The notes beneath the pieces are model-generated. The model saw nothing but the letters and a program-made list of their open reading frames with translations, had not been told where the DNA came from and made no database searches. Shown piece by piece: positions 8,176 through 17,801 of a stretch of DNA of 64,000 bases. Origin of the DNA: an uncultured Acidobacteriota bacterium. GTDB lineage: Bacteria > Acidobacteriota > UBA6911 > CAINFC01. The position numbers were made by a program, and so were the translations under genes. The stretch spans positions 1 to 64,000 of the forward strand of contig CAINFC010000042.1 in assembly GCA_903847975.1 (NCBI GenBank), written 5' to 3'. The stretch's first letter is position 1; every line of letters begins with the position of its first letter.

Positions 8176-9468
8176 TCAGAGAGGTTGAGTGGGTTGGGGA
8201 ACCGCGGCATCCAGGCGCATGGCTTCCAGCCGGGGAAGCAAGGCATGCATCACCGCGGCGGCAAGCAGGTAGACCAGGGAAGCGATGGCGAAGGGCACCA
8301 GGTAATTGTTGCCGGTGTATTCCAGCACGCGGCCCACCAGCTGGGAAAACGCCATGCCGCTCAGCGATCCGGCCATCCCGCCGATGCCCACCACCGAGCT
8401 GACCGCCTGCCGGGGCACGGTATCGCTGACCAGGGTGAACAGGTTGGCGGCAAACCCGCAGTGGGCGGCGGCCGCCAGGCCCAGCAGGCCCACGGCCACC
8501 CAGGGATCGGCCACCTGCGGCGTTGCCGCGACCGGCACGACGCACAGCGCGCAGAGAAACAGCGCCGCCTTGCGGGCGGCGTTCACGCTCCAGCCGCGCC
8601 GAATGAGCCACGAAGAAAGCCAGCCTCCGCCGATCCCGCCGCCGCTGGCGGCAAAAAACAGGACCATCAGGGGCAGGCTGCTCTGGGACAAACCTAGGTG
8701 GAAGCGCTTGTCCAGGAAGTCCGGCGCCCAGTAAATATAAAACCACCAGATGGGCGCGGAGGCCGCCATGCCGGTTACAAAAGCCCAGGTCTGTTTGTGC
8801 CGCAACAGGATTCTCCAGGGAATCCGGACCGGCGGATCCGGGGGGTCCTTGCGGATATGGGCCAGCTCCGCCGCGGACACGCGCGGATGCCGGTCCGGAG
8901 GGCCGTAGAGCCGGAGCCAGGCGGCCACCCACAGAAACCCGGCGGCACCGGTGGCCACGAAAGCCGCCTGCCAGCCCCAGTGCAGGGCCAGCCAGGGGAC
9001 CACCAGCGGGCAGACCACCGCGCCGATGTTGCTTCCGGCGTTAAACAGGCCGGTGGCCAGGGCGCGCTCCTCTTTGGGATGCCACTCGGCCACGGTTTTG
9101 ATGGCCGCGGGGAACATCCCCCCCTCGGCCAGGCCCAGCACGGCACGGGCCAGGCTGAACCCGGCCACGGTGCGGGCCATGGCGTGGGCCATGGCCGCCA
9201 GGCTCCACAAGGCCACTGAAAAAAAGAGCCCGAACCGGACGCCGATGCGGTCTATCGACCAGCCCGCCAGGGAATATCCGAAGGCATAGGTCAGCTGAAA
9301 GGCGGTCACCATCCAGCTGTAATCGACCTGCGACCAGCCCAGTTCTCTTTCCAGCGCGGGCTTCAGGATACCGAGCACCGCCCGGTCCACGTAATTGAGC
9401 ACCGTGGCGAAAAACAGCATGGCCACGATCTGCCAGCGCACCCCGCTCATGGTAAGGTTAGGATTCAT
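8176..9468 (-). CDS. MFS transporter, anion:cation symporter family (hexuronate transporter-like)
   Basis: This 430-residue carrier has 12 membrane segments. The LNYVDRAVLGIL first segment, the GWSIDRIGVRFG loop and the RAVLGLAEGGMFPAAIKTVA segment are typical of the ExuT/GudP group of the anion:cation symporter family. The start at 9468 has AAGGAAA upstream; an earlier in-frame codon at 9558 would overlap the kinase promoter. The likely substrate is a sugar acid such as a hexuronate or aldonate, by family resemblance only. Together with the downstream UroD-like gene it forms a two-gene unit, and its product could feed the UxaE-like epimerase encoded at 31573-32817. Confidence 0.85.
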   Translation of the reverse strand: MNPNLTMSGVRWQIVAMLFFATVLNYVDRAVLGILKPALERELGWSQVDYSWMVTAFQLTYAFGYSLAGWSIDRIGVRFGLFFSVALWSLAAMAHAMARTVAGFSLARAVLGLAEGGMFPAAIKTVAEWHPKEERALATGLFNAGSNIGAVVCPLVVPWLALHWGWQAAFVATGAAGFLWVAAWLRLYGPPDRHPRVSAAELAHIRKDPPDPPVRIPWRILLRHKQTWAFVTGMAASAPIWWFYIYWAPDFLDKRFHLGLSQSSLPLMVLFFAASGGGIGGGWLSSWLIRRGWSVNAARKAALFLCALCVVPVAATPQVADPWVAVGLLGLAAAAHCGFAANLFTLVSDTVPRQAVSSVVGIGGMAGSLSGMAFSQLVGRVLEYTGNNYLVPFAIASLVYLLAAAVMHALLPRLEAMRLDAAVPQPTQPL

Positions 9469-9543
9469 TGTTTCCTTCCGCCCTGCAACTTTAGGCCCTG
9501 CGCATGGAAAAATCAAGCCGTGCGCCGATCTCCGCGCAATTCC

Positions 9544-9552
9544 TGCTATAAT
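9544..9552 (+). promoter_or_regulatory. Extended -10 promoter of the kinase gene
   Basis: TGCTATAAT is a consensus extended -10 element. It ends 33 bases before the ATG at 9586. No -35 consensus stands at 17 bases, which is usual for extended -10 promoters. It lies in the 117-base gap between divergent genes. Confidence 0.6.
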
Positions 9553-9585
9553 CCACAATGCGCTCCTTCCGGGCGCGCGAAGAAC

Positions 9586-12489
9586 ATGGTCGACTCCTTA
9601 CCCAAAAAAATCGGTAAATACGAGATTCTGGAACATCTGGGTTCCGGCGCCATGGGCGTGGTCTACAAAGGGATGGATCCGCGCCTGCAGAGGCCGGTGG
9701 CCATCAAGACTCTGTCGGCCGAGCTGGTTGGCAACGACAAGCAGCGCGCCCGGTTTTATCACGAAGCCACGGCCACCGCCCGGCTGACCCACCCCAATAT
9801 CGTTTCCATTTTCGACCTGGACGAAATAGACGGCGTGCCATACATCGTCATGGAATTTGTGGACGGGCTTAACCTGCAGAATCTGATCGAGAGCCGGGTT
9901 TCCTTTCCCATTCCCCAGGTGGTCCTGCTGCTGGCCCAGGCGGCCGAGGGGCTGCACCACGCTCACGAGCAGGGGGTCATCCACCGGGACATCAAGCCTT
10001 CCAACCTGATCCTCAGCCAGGCCGGGGTGGTAAAAATCGTCGACTTCGGCATCGCCCAGATGCTGGAAAGCGAACTGGTGACCCGCACCGGGATCATCGT
10101 CGGGACCCCGGCCTACATGAGCCCGGAGCAGGCCAGCGGCGACAAGGTGGACGCGCGCACCGACCAGTACTCCCTGGGAGTGATCGCTTACGAGCTGTTT
10201 ACCGGAAGCAACCCTTTTCGCGCCGAGACGCTCACCGCGGTCCTGCTGAAGATCCTCCAGCACATTCCGGATCGCAAGGTGCTGCTGGACACCGGTTGTC
10301 CCAAGGCGATCTGCAACATGATTTTCCAGTCAATCGAAAAGGATCGGGAAAAGCGCTTCCCCCGGATGACGGATATTGCCCAGGGCTGCCGCCGGGTGCT
10401 GGAAGACACCGATTCCCTCGAGCAGCTGGACACCTGCCTGATGACCGCAACCCTGCCGGCCGTCGCCAGGGAGACAGGGCAGGATGGCGGAGCGGAAGAG
10501 CTTTCCCGCTGGCAGCAGGAGGGGGTCCGGCTGGCTGGCGAAGGCCGCTACGAGGAAGCCTCCGAGTATTTCGCCCGAGTCCTGGAAAGGGACCCGGCCC
10601 GGCTGGAAGCCATCCAGTGGCGTCAGAAAATCGCCCGCTGGAAGAAAGAAAAGCTGTATCGGGAGACGATCCGCCCCCTGCTGGAGGAAGCGGAATCCAG
10701 GGCGGAAAAAAAGGAATACCTGGAATCCAACCGACTGTACCAGAAAGTTCTGGAGCTGGATCCGGAATACGACGAAGTCCTGGCGGCCATGGAAAAGAAC
10801 CACCGGAACTTCACCGATTCGGAAAAAGCCTCCTGGCTCCTCAGCCGGGCCCTGGAAGCGGCTCACCAGGGTAAATTCGCCGAGGCCTTTGAGAACTACT
10901 CGGAGATGGTCCGCCTGTTTCCGGGCACGAATCAGCTGCCCGTCCTGCGCCGGGAGATATGGAGCGCCTTTCACCGGGAAGTGGCCGGCCGGCTGGAGAA
11001 AACCGATCAGCGGTCGGAAATCCGCGAATCGCTGCAGTGGCTCGAACACCAGCTGGCGCAGAAGCCGGTCATCGCCTTTCTCTGCGGAGCGGGGAACACC
11101 GCGGAAAAAAACAGCTGGCTGGCCATGCTGCAGTCCGTCACCCGGCGGTGGGGCGAGCAGCGGAAAAGCGCCTACCTGCGCCAGCTGCTGTTGCTTCTGC
11201 AGCCCCTGTTTCCCGCCCATCCGGTCATCTCCGCCATGGAGGAGCAGCTGCAGTCGGCCCACCAGGATCTGCTGCGCGATACCGCCTGGCGGCATAAAAA
11301 GCAGCGCCTGATGGCCGAGATCCAGAATTCCCTGCAGCAGGGCGAATATGCCATCGCCCTGATCCAGGCTTTGCGCCTCAGCCAGGAGCATCCCCAGGAC
11401 GAATCCATTCTCAAGCTGCTGGAAACCATTCGAGGCTGCCTGGCCTCCAGCCATGCCCCGCCCGGAGACCCGGCGCAGAGGGAAGCGCCTCCCGCCCCCC
11501 CGGAAGCTTCCAGGCCCGCGGCGAAAGCGGAGGAAAAGCCGGTCGAGCCGGTTGCGGGAGGCCCGGGCGATTCGGCGCGCCAGGAAATCGCAGAGCGGGT
11601 GAAGATCATTTCCGACCGCTTCGACTTCCCTTTTATTGCCGCTCCGCTGCGGGACCGGATTCTGAAGCTGGCGGCGGAGGACCGGCCCGTGGCCCAGCTC
11701 AGCCTGGAGGTGCAGAAGGATTTCGGGCTAACCTTGAAATTATTGAAAAAAATCTGCTCCCTGCCCCGGAGCCGCTTCCGCAACCAGAGCATTGCCATTT
11801 CGCAGGCGATCACCCTCCTGGGGTCCGGAGCGGTCCAGGAGGCGGCCGCCGGCATGGACACGCTGGAAAGTCATCCGGACCTTATCGACCTGCGGGAGGT
11901 CATGCTGCTCTCGCTGCTGACCGCTTTTCACTGCCGGGAAACGGCTTCGCGCCTTCCCGGCCTCGATCCGGAGGAGATGTTCCTTTTCGGCATGGTCCGC
12001 AATATTGGGGAGCTGGCCGTCAATGCCTATTTTCCGGGCGACTACACCCGCTTTCTCTGGCATCTGCACCAGAATTTTTCCACGGAGCAGGAGGCGGCCC
12101 TGGCCGTTCTGGGCTTCACTTTCGAGCAGCTGGCGCAAAAGCTAATCGAAGGATGGAATTTTCCCGCGGAAATGAAAGCCTGCTTCTCCAATCCGCTGCT
12201 GAGCCGCAAGGAAAAAGGCGAAACCAGCCTGCGCCTCCTTTCGCATCTGGTCAACTTCGGGCACCAGCTGACCCAGATCGTTTACCGGCAGCCCAAGAGA
12301 AAAGTCCAGAACGGCCTGTCGTTCCTGCAAAGCTGCTATGGAAACAGCCTGCAGCTCAAGCAGGACGACATCATCGCCATTCTGCAGAGCAGCCTGGGCC
12401 TGCTGCGCCCCACCCTGAGCTCCCTCAAGCTTACTTCGGAGGATCTTCGGCTGGACCGCCAGATTTCCCTGCGCTGGAAAGAGGGCTAG
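9586..12489 (+). CDS. Serine/threonine protein kinase with TPR region and C-terminal HDOD domain
   Basis: This is a 967-residue three-part signalling protein. A Hanks-type kinase occupies about residues 10-270, with all catalytic motifs present: glycine loop GSGAMG (19-24), K41, HRD (133-135), DFG (153-155) and the GTPAYMSPE activation-segment end (173-181). Residues ~300-620 are helical repeats resembling TPRs. After a Pro/Ala/Glu-rich linker, an HDOD domain runs from about 665 to 880 (FDFPFIAAPLRDRILKL..., ISQAITLLG, LFGMVRNIGELA). No transmembrane segment is seen, so unlike many bacterial PknB-type kinases it is probably soluble. HDOD domains are HD-fold, usually non-catalytic signalling modules. 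The start at 9586 gives the normal short lead-in to the kinase. Confidence 0.9.
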   Translation: MVDSLPKKIGKYEILEHLGSGAMGVVYKGMDPRLQRPVAIKTLSAELVGNDKQRARFYHEATATARLTHPNIVSIFDLDEIDGVPYIVMEFVDGLNLQNLIESRVSFPIPQVVLLLAQAAEGLHHAHEQGVIHRDIKPSNLILSQAGVVKIVDFGIAQMLESELVTRTGIIVGTPAYMSPEQASGDKVDARTDQYSLGVIAYELFTGSNPFRAETLTAVLLKILQHIPDRKVLLDTGCPKAICNMIFQSIEKDREKRFPRMTDIAQGCRRVLEDTDSLEQLDTCLMTATLPAVARETGQDGGAEELSRWQQEGVRLAGEGRYEEASEYFARVLERDPARLEAIQWRQKIARWKKEKLYRETIRPLLEEAESRAEKKEYLESNRLYQKVLELDPEYDEVLAAMEKNHRNFTDSEKASWLLSRALEAAHQGKFAEAFENYSEMVRLFPGTNQLPVLRREIWSAFHREVAGRLEKTDQRSEIRESLQWLEHQLAQKPVIAFLCGAGNTAEKNSWLAMLQSVTRRWGEQRKSAYLRQLLLLLQPLFPAHPVISAMEEQLQSAHQDLLRDTAWRHKKQRLMAEIQNSLQQGEYAIALIQALRLSQEHPQDESILKLLETIRGCLASSHAPPGDPAQREAPPAPPEASRPAAKAEEKPVEPVAGGPGDSARQEIAERVKIISDRFDFPFIAAPLRDRILKLAAEDRPVAQLSLEVQKDFGLTLKLLKKICSLPRSRFRNQSIAISQAITLLGSGAVQEAAAGMDTLESHPDLIDLREVMLLSLLTAFHCRETASRLPGLDPEEMFLFGMVRNIGELAVNAYFPGDYTRFLWHLHQNFSTEQEAALAVLGFTFEQLAQKLIEGWNFPAEMKACFSNPLLSRKEKGETSLRLLSHLVNFGHQLTQIVYRQPKRKVQNGLSFLQSCYGNSLQLKQDDIIAILQSSLGLLRPTLSSLKLTSEDLRLDRQISLRWKEG

Positions 12490-12561
12490 GTCCGGCTCCC
12501 CGGCTCCCCGTCTTCCTGCGAATCGATTGGGCTGACGCAGATTGCGATTCCTTCTCCTTCA

Positions 12562-13908
12562 TCAAGCAGAAAGGAAGTAGGGGCTCCGCGAGGGCCGGCG
12601 GAGCAGGCGGTTGGCCTGCGGATCGTCCGGGAAGCGCTCCCGCGCCGGATCCCAGCGCAGCGGGCGCCCCAGCTCCACGGCGATATTCCCCAGGTGGCAG
12701 ACCGTGATCGAGCGGCAGGCCACGTCCGCATCGCTGGCGTTGCGCGCGCGGGTGCGCACGCTCCAGAGGAAATCGGTGTGATGATTTTCCTCCGGGCTGC
12801 GGTGCAGCTCGATTTCGCCGGGACGGATATTCCGGAACCGCAGGGAGGCGGGCTCCGTTTCCAGGACCTCGCGGCTCACCTTGACATACCCTTCCGTTCC
12901 CCGGAAAAGGATGCCCTTGGTCACCCCCGGAATCGGGCCGCGCTCGCAGACCACGCCGCCGGCATAGCGATAGGTCAGACGCCTGGCATTTTTCCCGTCG
13001 GGCGGAAGGATCTCCAGCGGTCCGCTTTCATCCATCCCCAGGCCCCACTGGACCACGTCCAGGACATGGGCGCCCCAGTTGGTCATGTCTCCGCCGGAGT
13101 AGTCGTAATAGGCCATCCAGCCGCCGACCACCCTGGGGTGATAGGGCCGCCAGGGGGCCGGCCCCAGCCAGAGGTCGTAGTCCAGCCAGTCGGGCACCGG
13201 GCCGCCGGCAGGAAGATCGCAGGGCCCCGGGCCGCCGTCGAGATCGAAGGTAATGTGCTTCACCTGGCCGATATAGCCGTTGCGCACCAGCTCGCAGGCA
13301 TGCCGGAAATAGAACATGGAGCGCTGCTGGGTGCCGATCTGAAAGATGGCCCCGTAGCGGCGCACGGTGTCGGCCAGAATCCGGGCCTCCTCGACGGTCA
13401 CCGAAACCGGCTTCTCGCTGTAGACGTCCTTGCCGGCCCGGACCGCGGCGATACCGATGCGGGCGTGCCACCTTTCGCCGGTGGCGCTCAGGACGGCATC
13501 GATATCCGGACGGGCCAGCAGCTCGCGAAAATCCCGATAGGCGGCGCAATCCCGGTTGCCGTACCGGCTGAAAATGATTTCCTGGGCCTGCTGCCTGCGG
13601 CGGGCATTCACGTCGCACACCGCCACGATCTGTACCGCCGGCTGGGCGACGAAGCCCCCTTCCGGTGACCAGATTCCCCCGGCCATCTGCCGGGTGCCCT
13701 GCCCGCCGACGCCGATGCACCCCATGACGATGCGGTCGCTGGGAGCCGGCCTTCCGGCGCGACCCAGGGCCGATGCCGGAACAATGCAGGGTGCGGCGAT
13801 TCCCGAAACCAGGCCTTGCAGGAACCGGCGACGCGCCGTGCAGCCCGATGCCGGTACCGCACGCTTATCCCCGGCGGTCCGGGATGGCTTCCCAATGCAG
13901 CTTTCCAT
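12562..13908 (-). CDS. Tat-exported Gfo/Idh/MocA-family oxidoreductase
   Basis: This 448-residue protein has a twin-arginine signal (ARRRFLQGLVSG) in its first 50 residues. A Rossmann fold follows, with MGCIGVGGQGTRQM for NAD(P) binding. The family's EKP motif is intact (DVYSEKPVSV), and the C-terminal half has the alpha/beta substrate domain. Export with Tat means the cofactor is bound before transport, as in glucose-fructose oxidoreductase. The ATG at 13908 has GGAGGGGGAA eight bases ahead. It is the last gene of a minus-strand run after the GH78-like enzyme, so it probably acts on the released sugar or a glycoside in the periplasm. The substrate is not known. Confidence 0.85.
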   Translation of the reverse strand: MESCIGKPSRTAGDKRAVPASGCTARRRFLQGLVSGIAAPCIVPASALGRAGRPAPSDRIVMGCIGVGGQGTRQMAGGIWSPEGGFVAQPAVQIVAVCDVNARRRQQAQEIIFSRYGNRDCAAYRDFRELLARPDIDAVLSATGERWHARIGIAAVRAGKDVYSEKPVSVTVEEARILADTVRRYGAIFQIGTQQRSMFYFRHACELVRNGYIGQVKHITFDLDGGPGPCDLPAGGPVPDWLDYDLWLGPAPWRPYHPRVVGGWMAYYDYSGGDMTNWGAHVLDVVQWGLGMDESGPLEILPPDGKNARRLTYRYAGGVVCERGPIPGVTKGILFRGTEGYVKVSREVLETEPASLRFRNIRPGEIELHRSPEENHHTDFLWSVRTRARNASDADVACRSITVCHLGNIAVELGRPLRWDPARERFPDDPQANRLLRRPSRSPYFLSA

Positions 13909-13968
13909 AATTTCCCCCTCCGTTGCCGTCTCTGGGATTCCGCCTTCCTCTGCATCCCTTATCCCAGG

Positions 13969-16431
13969 CTAAAGGAATACGAGCTCTTTGCCGCTGAGGT
14001 TTTCCACGTCCAGGCGATAGCCGGCCGGCATGGAGATCCGGCAGACGATCCGGTCCCCTTCCCGCTGCCAGCGGAGCTGGATCTTCCCGGAGGGCACCGG
14101 CAACGTTCCGGCGCACCAGGGCAGGTCCAGGTCGGGGAAGCGCAGCCTCACGGTCTGATTCGAATGGTCCACCGAGTAGAGGCCCAGCACGTCCCGGACC
14201 AGGGTGCGGACGATGTGCGAAGCAAATCCGTGATTGCAGCTGGCCCGGGTGTCGACGTTTTCCCAAAGCGTGCCGGTGCGCTCTTCCATATACAGCAGGT
14301 AGTCGATCGATTCGTCCAGGATGGCCTGCGTCCGGCCGTAGCGCGACAGGATTTCCAGCCGGAGGATGTTGCCGACAAAGGCGTTGGCCGGGAAAATTTC
14401 GGGGAAGTCCCCGGTTTTCGATCTCCGTGGGCCGAACTTCTCAAGCAGGCGCTGCCACAGCGCGGGGTGCGATTCCGGCGAAGCCAGTCCGAAGTAAAAA
14501 GCGAAGTACTGGCAGACCTCGGTGCGGTTGCGGGTGGCACGGAGCGCGCCGTTTTCGCGGACGGCGTTATCGACGAAGAATTCGCCGTCGAAGGATTGCT
14601 GCAGAACGGTCCGGCGGACGCTCTCCGCCTGGCGGGCCAGGGACGGATCCCCGTAAAGCCGGGAGGCCGCGGCAAGCGCCGCGGCGTAAAGCATGTTGCT
14701 CGGATAGTTGACGTCCTGGACAAAGCTGTTGGCCTTGGACCACTCCACAAAGACCCATTTCTCCAGCTTTTCGAGGAGCCCGTCGGCGTTGCGGAATTTT
14801 TCGAAGTAGCGGAAAAGGTTCATCACCCGGGGCTTCAGCCGGGCGGCCATGAGCCGGTCACCGCTGCGCCCCAGGTACTCTTCCAGCTGCAGAACGAACC
14901 AGAGAGCCCAGTTGGGAATGAAAATGCCGTCATTGTGATCCGCGGGGTAGCACATCGGCAGCATGCCGTCGGGCAGAAAGGGAAACCGTTCCGGGAGCAG
15001 GAAGTTTTCCAGGAAATTCTTTTCCAGGGAGGTGTTTCCGCAAAGATCCGCCGCGGTGCGCGCGGTGAAGTAGCTGTCGCACAGCCAGCCGGCTCTCTCC
15101 CGCGAGGCGCAGTCCATGAAGAGGTCGGTGGCATTCTGCCGGAAGGTCTCCCGTCCGGCCTCGAAAAGCCGCAGCAGCCGCACATCGGCGCAGCAAAAGC
15201 CGGCCTCCCAGACTTCCGGGTTGGTCAGCTCGCGCAGATAAACCCCGGAAATCTCGCACTCCCCCTCCCGGGTCATCAGCTTAAGATAGCGAAGGGTATA
15301 GGGCTCGAACGACTCGAGATCATAGCTGCCGGCGGGCAGCTCCCAGGCCACGATGTTGACGCAGCTGAGGCGGCGGAAATCGACATCCCCGCCGGACAGG
15401 ATTTCGTCAAAAAGAAAGAAAAGCCGGACCGGCTTGCGGACCGTCACGCGGGCCCCCGGAAACCCCGTCAGATTGGTTCCCAGGTCCAGGATATAAAAGC
15501 GGTCGGCGCCCATCGGCAATCGGGTGTCCGCCCGGCAGGTTTCCGGCGGCTTCTCCTCGGGAACCGTTTCCACCGACTGCAGTTCGAGGGATGGGATGAC
15601 GGCCAGCTCCGACTCCGGATACCCCTTGAAAGCCGGACCCACCCCGGTGAGCGAACGGTCACGCCACGGCTTGTCCGCCTTCCGACCCTCGCGGACCGAA
15701 CCCCGGGAAACGATCCTCAGCGGCTGCCTCCGCGCAAACTGCGGCAGAGCCACCCGGCGCGGCAGCAGCCGGCGGGCGGGAAGCTCCTCGCACTCCAGCC
15801 CCTCCTGGCCCGCCACGGGATCGGTGCGCCAGCGGTCCGAATGGCTCTCGTACCGGTAAACCTCGCTGAAGGTCCGCTGAAAACTGTAGCGCTGCACTTT
15901 CTGCAGGCGCTGCCGCAGTAGACGGGCCCGGAACGTGGAATCCGGGCCTCCGGTGGCGGCCAGAACTTTGCCGGCCCCGGTGACCGCTTCCGCCTGCAGA
16001 AAGGCCGGCTGGTCCAGGAGGTAGTAGCTGTTGACATTGTAGCCGGCCACTTCGATGGCCAGCATACCGCCTTCCGGCGGCAAAAGACCGTCGAGGTCCC
16101 ACTCGTCGAGGCGATACCAGCCGTGCGGCCCCCGTGCCGGCCCGTGCGCAACGAAGGATCCGTTAAGAAAGGCGCGGTACAGGGAGGAGGCCGCGATGCG
16201 CAGCCGCACCCGGTCGCCTCCCGCCGAGGGGATGCGGCAGCGGAACCCGACCGACAGGTTCATCTCCCTGGACCGGCCCGCCGGCCAGACCGGGCGTGCG
16301 GCCAGAAAGGAAGCGGAGGAAGGCGATCCGGAAGGAGGCGGCATATCAGCTGTCGACGGCGGCTGCGCCATGCCTCGCCAGGACATGCCGGCCGCGGCGG
16401 TTTTCAGAAAATCTCTTCGTTCCCAGCTCAT
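13969..16431 (-). CDS. Alpha-L-rhamnosidase-like glycosidase (GH78, six-hairpin type)
   Basis: This 820-residue exported enzyme has a twin-arginine signal (ERRDFLKTAAAG) at its start. The N-terminal ~350 residues are beta-sandwich domains. The catalytic (alpha/alpha)6 barrel contains DCASRERAGWLCD, which matches the conserved rhamnosidase motif carrying acidic residues used in catalysis. The C-terminal ~90 residues form another beta domain. The start at 16431 is used because the open frame upstream would overlap the preceding transporter gene. The gene is 19 bases after the MFS gene and 60 bases before the oxidoreductase gene. Rhamnose release from plant glycosides or rhamnogalacturonan is the family expectation; the exact substrate cannot be read from sequence. 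Confidence 0.8.
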   Translation of the reverse strand: MSWERRDFLKTAAAGMSWRGMAQPPSTADMPPPSGSPSSASFLAARPVWPAGRSREMNLSVGFRCRIPSAGGDRVRLRIAASSLYRAFLNGSFVAHGPARGPHGWYRLDEWDLDGLLPPEGGMLAIEVAGYNVNSYYLLDQPAFLQAEAVTGAGKVLAATGGPDSTFRARLLRQRLQKVQRYSFQRTFSEVYRYESHSDRWRTDPVAGQEGLECEELPARRLLPRRVALPQFARRQPLRIVSRGSVREGRKADKPWRDRSLTGVGPAFKGYPESELAVIPSLELQSVETVPEEKPPETCRADTRLPMGADRFYILDLGTNLTGFPGARVTVRKPVRLFFLFDEILSGGDVDFRRLSCVNIVAWELPAGSYDLESFEPYTLRYLKLMTREGECEISGVYLRELTNPEVWEAGFCCADVRLLRLFEAGRETFRQNATDLFMDCASRERAGWLCDSYFTARTAADLCGNTSLEKNFLENFLLPERFPFLPDGMLPMCYPADHNDGIFIPNWALWFVLQLEEYLGRSGDRLMAARLKPRVMNLFRYFEKFRNADGLLEKLEKWVFVEWSKANSFVQDVNYPSNMLYAAALAAASRLYGDPSLARQAESVRRTVLQQSFDGEFFVDNAVRENGALRATRNRTEVCQYFAFYFGLASPESHPALWQRLLEKFGPRRSKTGDFPEIFPANAFVGNILRLEILSRYGRTQAILDESIDYLLYMEERTGTLWENVDTRASCNHGFASHIVRTLVRDVLGLYSVDHSNQTVRLRFPDLDLPWCAGTLPVPSGKIQLRWQREGDRIVCRISMPAGYRLDVENLSGKELVFL

Positions 16432-16450
16432 CGGATTTTTCCTCGACAGG

Positions 16451-17737
16451 TCAGGAAGGAAAGGCATCCGGACCGGCGGCGCCCTTGGCGGGAAGCGCGG
16501 GCTCGGCGAAAAGCGGCCGGGTGGCATCGATGCGGAGCCAGGCCAGCGCGGCGACGATCGACATGACGGCAATCGGCACCAGGGGCGCATTGTAGGTGCC
16601 GAAAGCCTTTACCAGGTAGCCGAACAGCACGGTGGTCAGGAAGGAGCCGATCTGGCCGGCCATGTTCATAGCCCCGGTGACCGCCCCGGCGTGCTCCTGC
16701 CCGACATCCAGGCAGACGGCCCAGGCCACCGGCAGGGCGAAATCCGAAATGCTATAGCCGAGCGCCAGGAAAAGAATGGTCCACAGCTTGTCCTGCGTAT
16801 AGATGGTTGCCAGGATCATCAGGGCGGTCAGCACATAAGCGCCGGCCCCGATCCACCGGCGGCCCCAGCGCAGCCCGATCCGGCGGACCAGCGCGTCGCT
16901 GGCCAGGCCCCCGATGGCGTTGGCTGCGGCCCCCAGCACGAAGGGCAGCCAGGAGAGGGCCACCAGGTCACGGCTGGTGTAGCCGCGGCCGTTCTGCAGA
17001 AAGGTGTGCAGCCAGGTGAGAAAGAAGAAGCCGCACCAGGCGTTGGAGTGGTACATCAGCATGATCCACCATAGATTCGGCTGGCGCAGGACCCGGCGCC
17101 AGGAAATCCGGGCATGCCCGCCGCCCGCCGCGCCGCAGGGCATCTCGCGGAGCTCTTCTGCGGGCACCCCCGCTTTTTCGGTCGGGCGATCCCGGAACCA
17201 CAGGTACCACAGACCGGCCCAGACGATGCCCGCCAGGCCGAAGATATAAAAGCTCATCCGCCAGCCGTAAGCTTGTTGGATCGGGATGACCAGAAGCGGG
17301 GAGAGCGCACCGCCCAGCCGGCTGCCCATCCAGACGATTCCCTGGGCCCGGGCCCGCTCCGCCACCGGGAACCAGCGGGCAATGGCCACGGAGCTGTTGG
17401 GGAAAGCGCCGGCTTCACCCGCGCCGAAAAGGAAGCGCACCGCCAGGAGCTGGTGGAAGGATCGGACCCAGCCGGTCATGCTGGTAAAGATCGACCACCA
17501 GGTCACGATCCGCGCCAGGGTGATCCGTGGACCGAAGCGATCGCCCAGAGCTCCGGAGGGAATCTCAAAGGCCCCGTAGGACAGCACGAAGGCGCCCAGC
17601 ACCCAGCCCCATTGCTCCAGGCTGAGCCCCAGGTCCTCCTGCATGGTTTTTCCGGCCACGGAAATGCAAACCCGGTCGACGAAGGTAATAATCGAAAGGA
17701 ACCAGAGGAAGCCGAGAACGCGATATCGGTATTTCAT
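16451..17737 (-). CDS. MFS transporter, anion:cation symporter family
   Basis: This is a 428-residue, 12-segment carrier. The LSIITFVDRVCISVA first helix, the GALGDRFGPRITL loop and the FLFGAGEAGAFPN segment place it with sugar-acid carriers of the GudP/ExuT type. The start is set at the ATG at 17737. The remaining open frame to 18013 reads through the end of the upstream phosphoesterase gene. It lies between that gene (64-base gap) and the GH78-like gene (19-base gap), and so probably imports the product made by the exported enzymes of this run. Confidence 0.85.
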   Translation of the reverse strand: MKYRYRVLGFLWFLSIITFVDRVCISVAGKTMQEDLGLSLEQWGWVLGAFVLSYGAFEIPSGALGDRFGPRITLARIVTWWSIFTSMTGWVRSFHQLLAVRFLFGAGEAGAFPNSSVAIARWFPVAERARAQGIVWMGSRLGGALSPLLVIPIQQAYGWRMSFYIFGLAGIVWAGLWYLWFRDRPTEKAGVPAEELREMPCGAAGGGHARISWRRVLRQPNLWWIMLMYHSNAWCGFFFLTWLHTFLQNGRGYTSRDLVALSWLPFVLGAAANAIGGLASDALVRRIGLRWGRRWIGAGAYVLTALMILATIYTQDKLWTILFLALGYSISDFALPVAWAVCLDVGQEHAGAVTGAMNMAGQIGSFLTTVLFGYLVKAFGTYNAPLVPIAVMSIVAALAWLRIDATRPLFAEPALPAKGAAGPDAFPS

Positions 17738-17801
17738 AACGGCCGATCCATTGTACCGGGAAAGAAGACGTCGATCAACTGGGCCTGCCTTCCCGGAGCG
17801 C

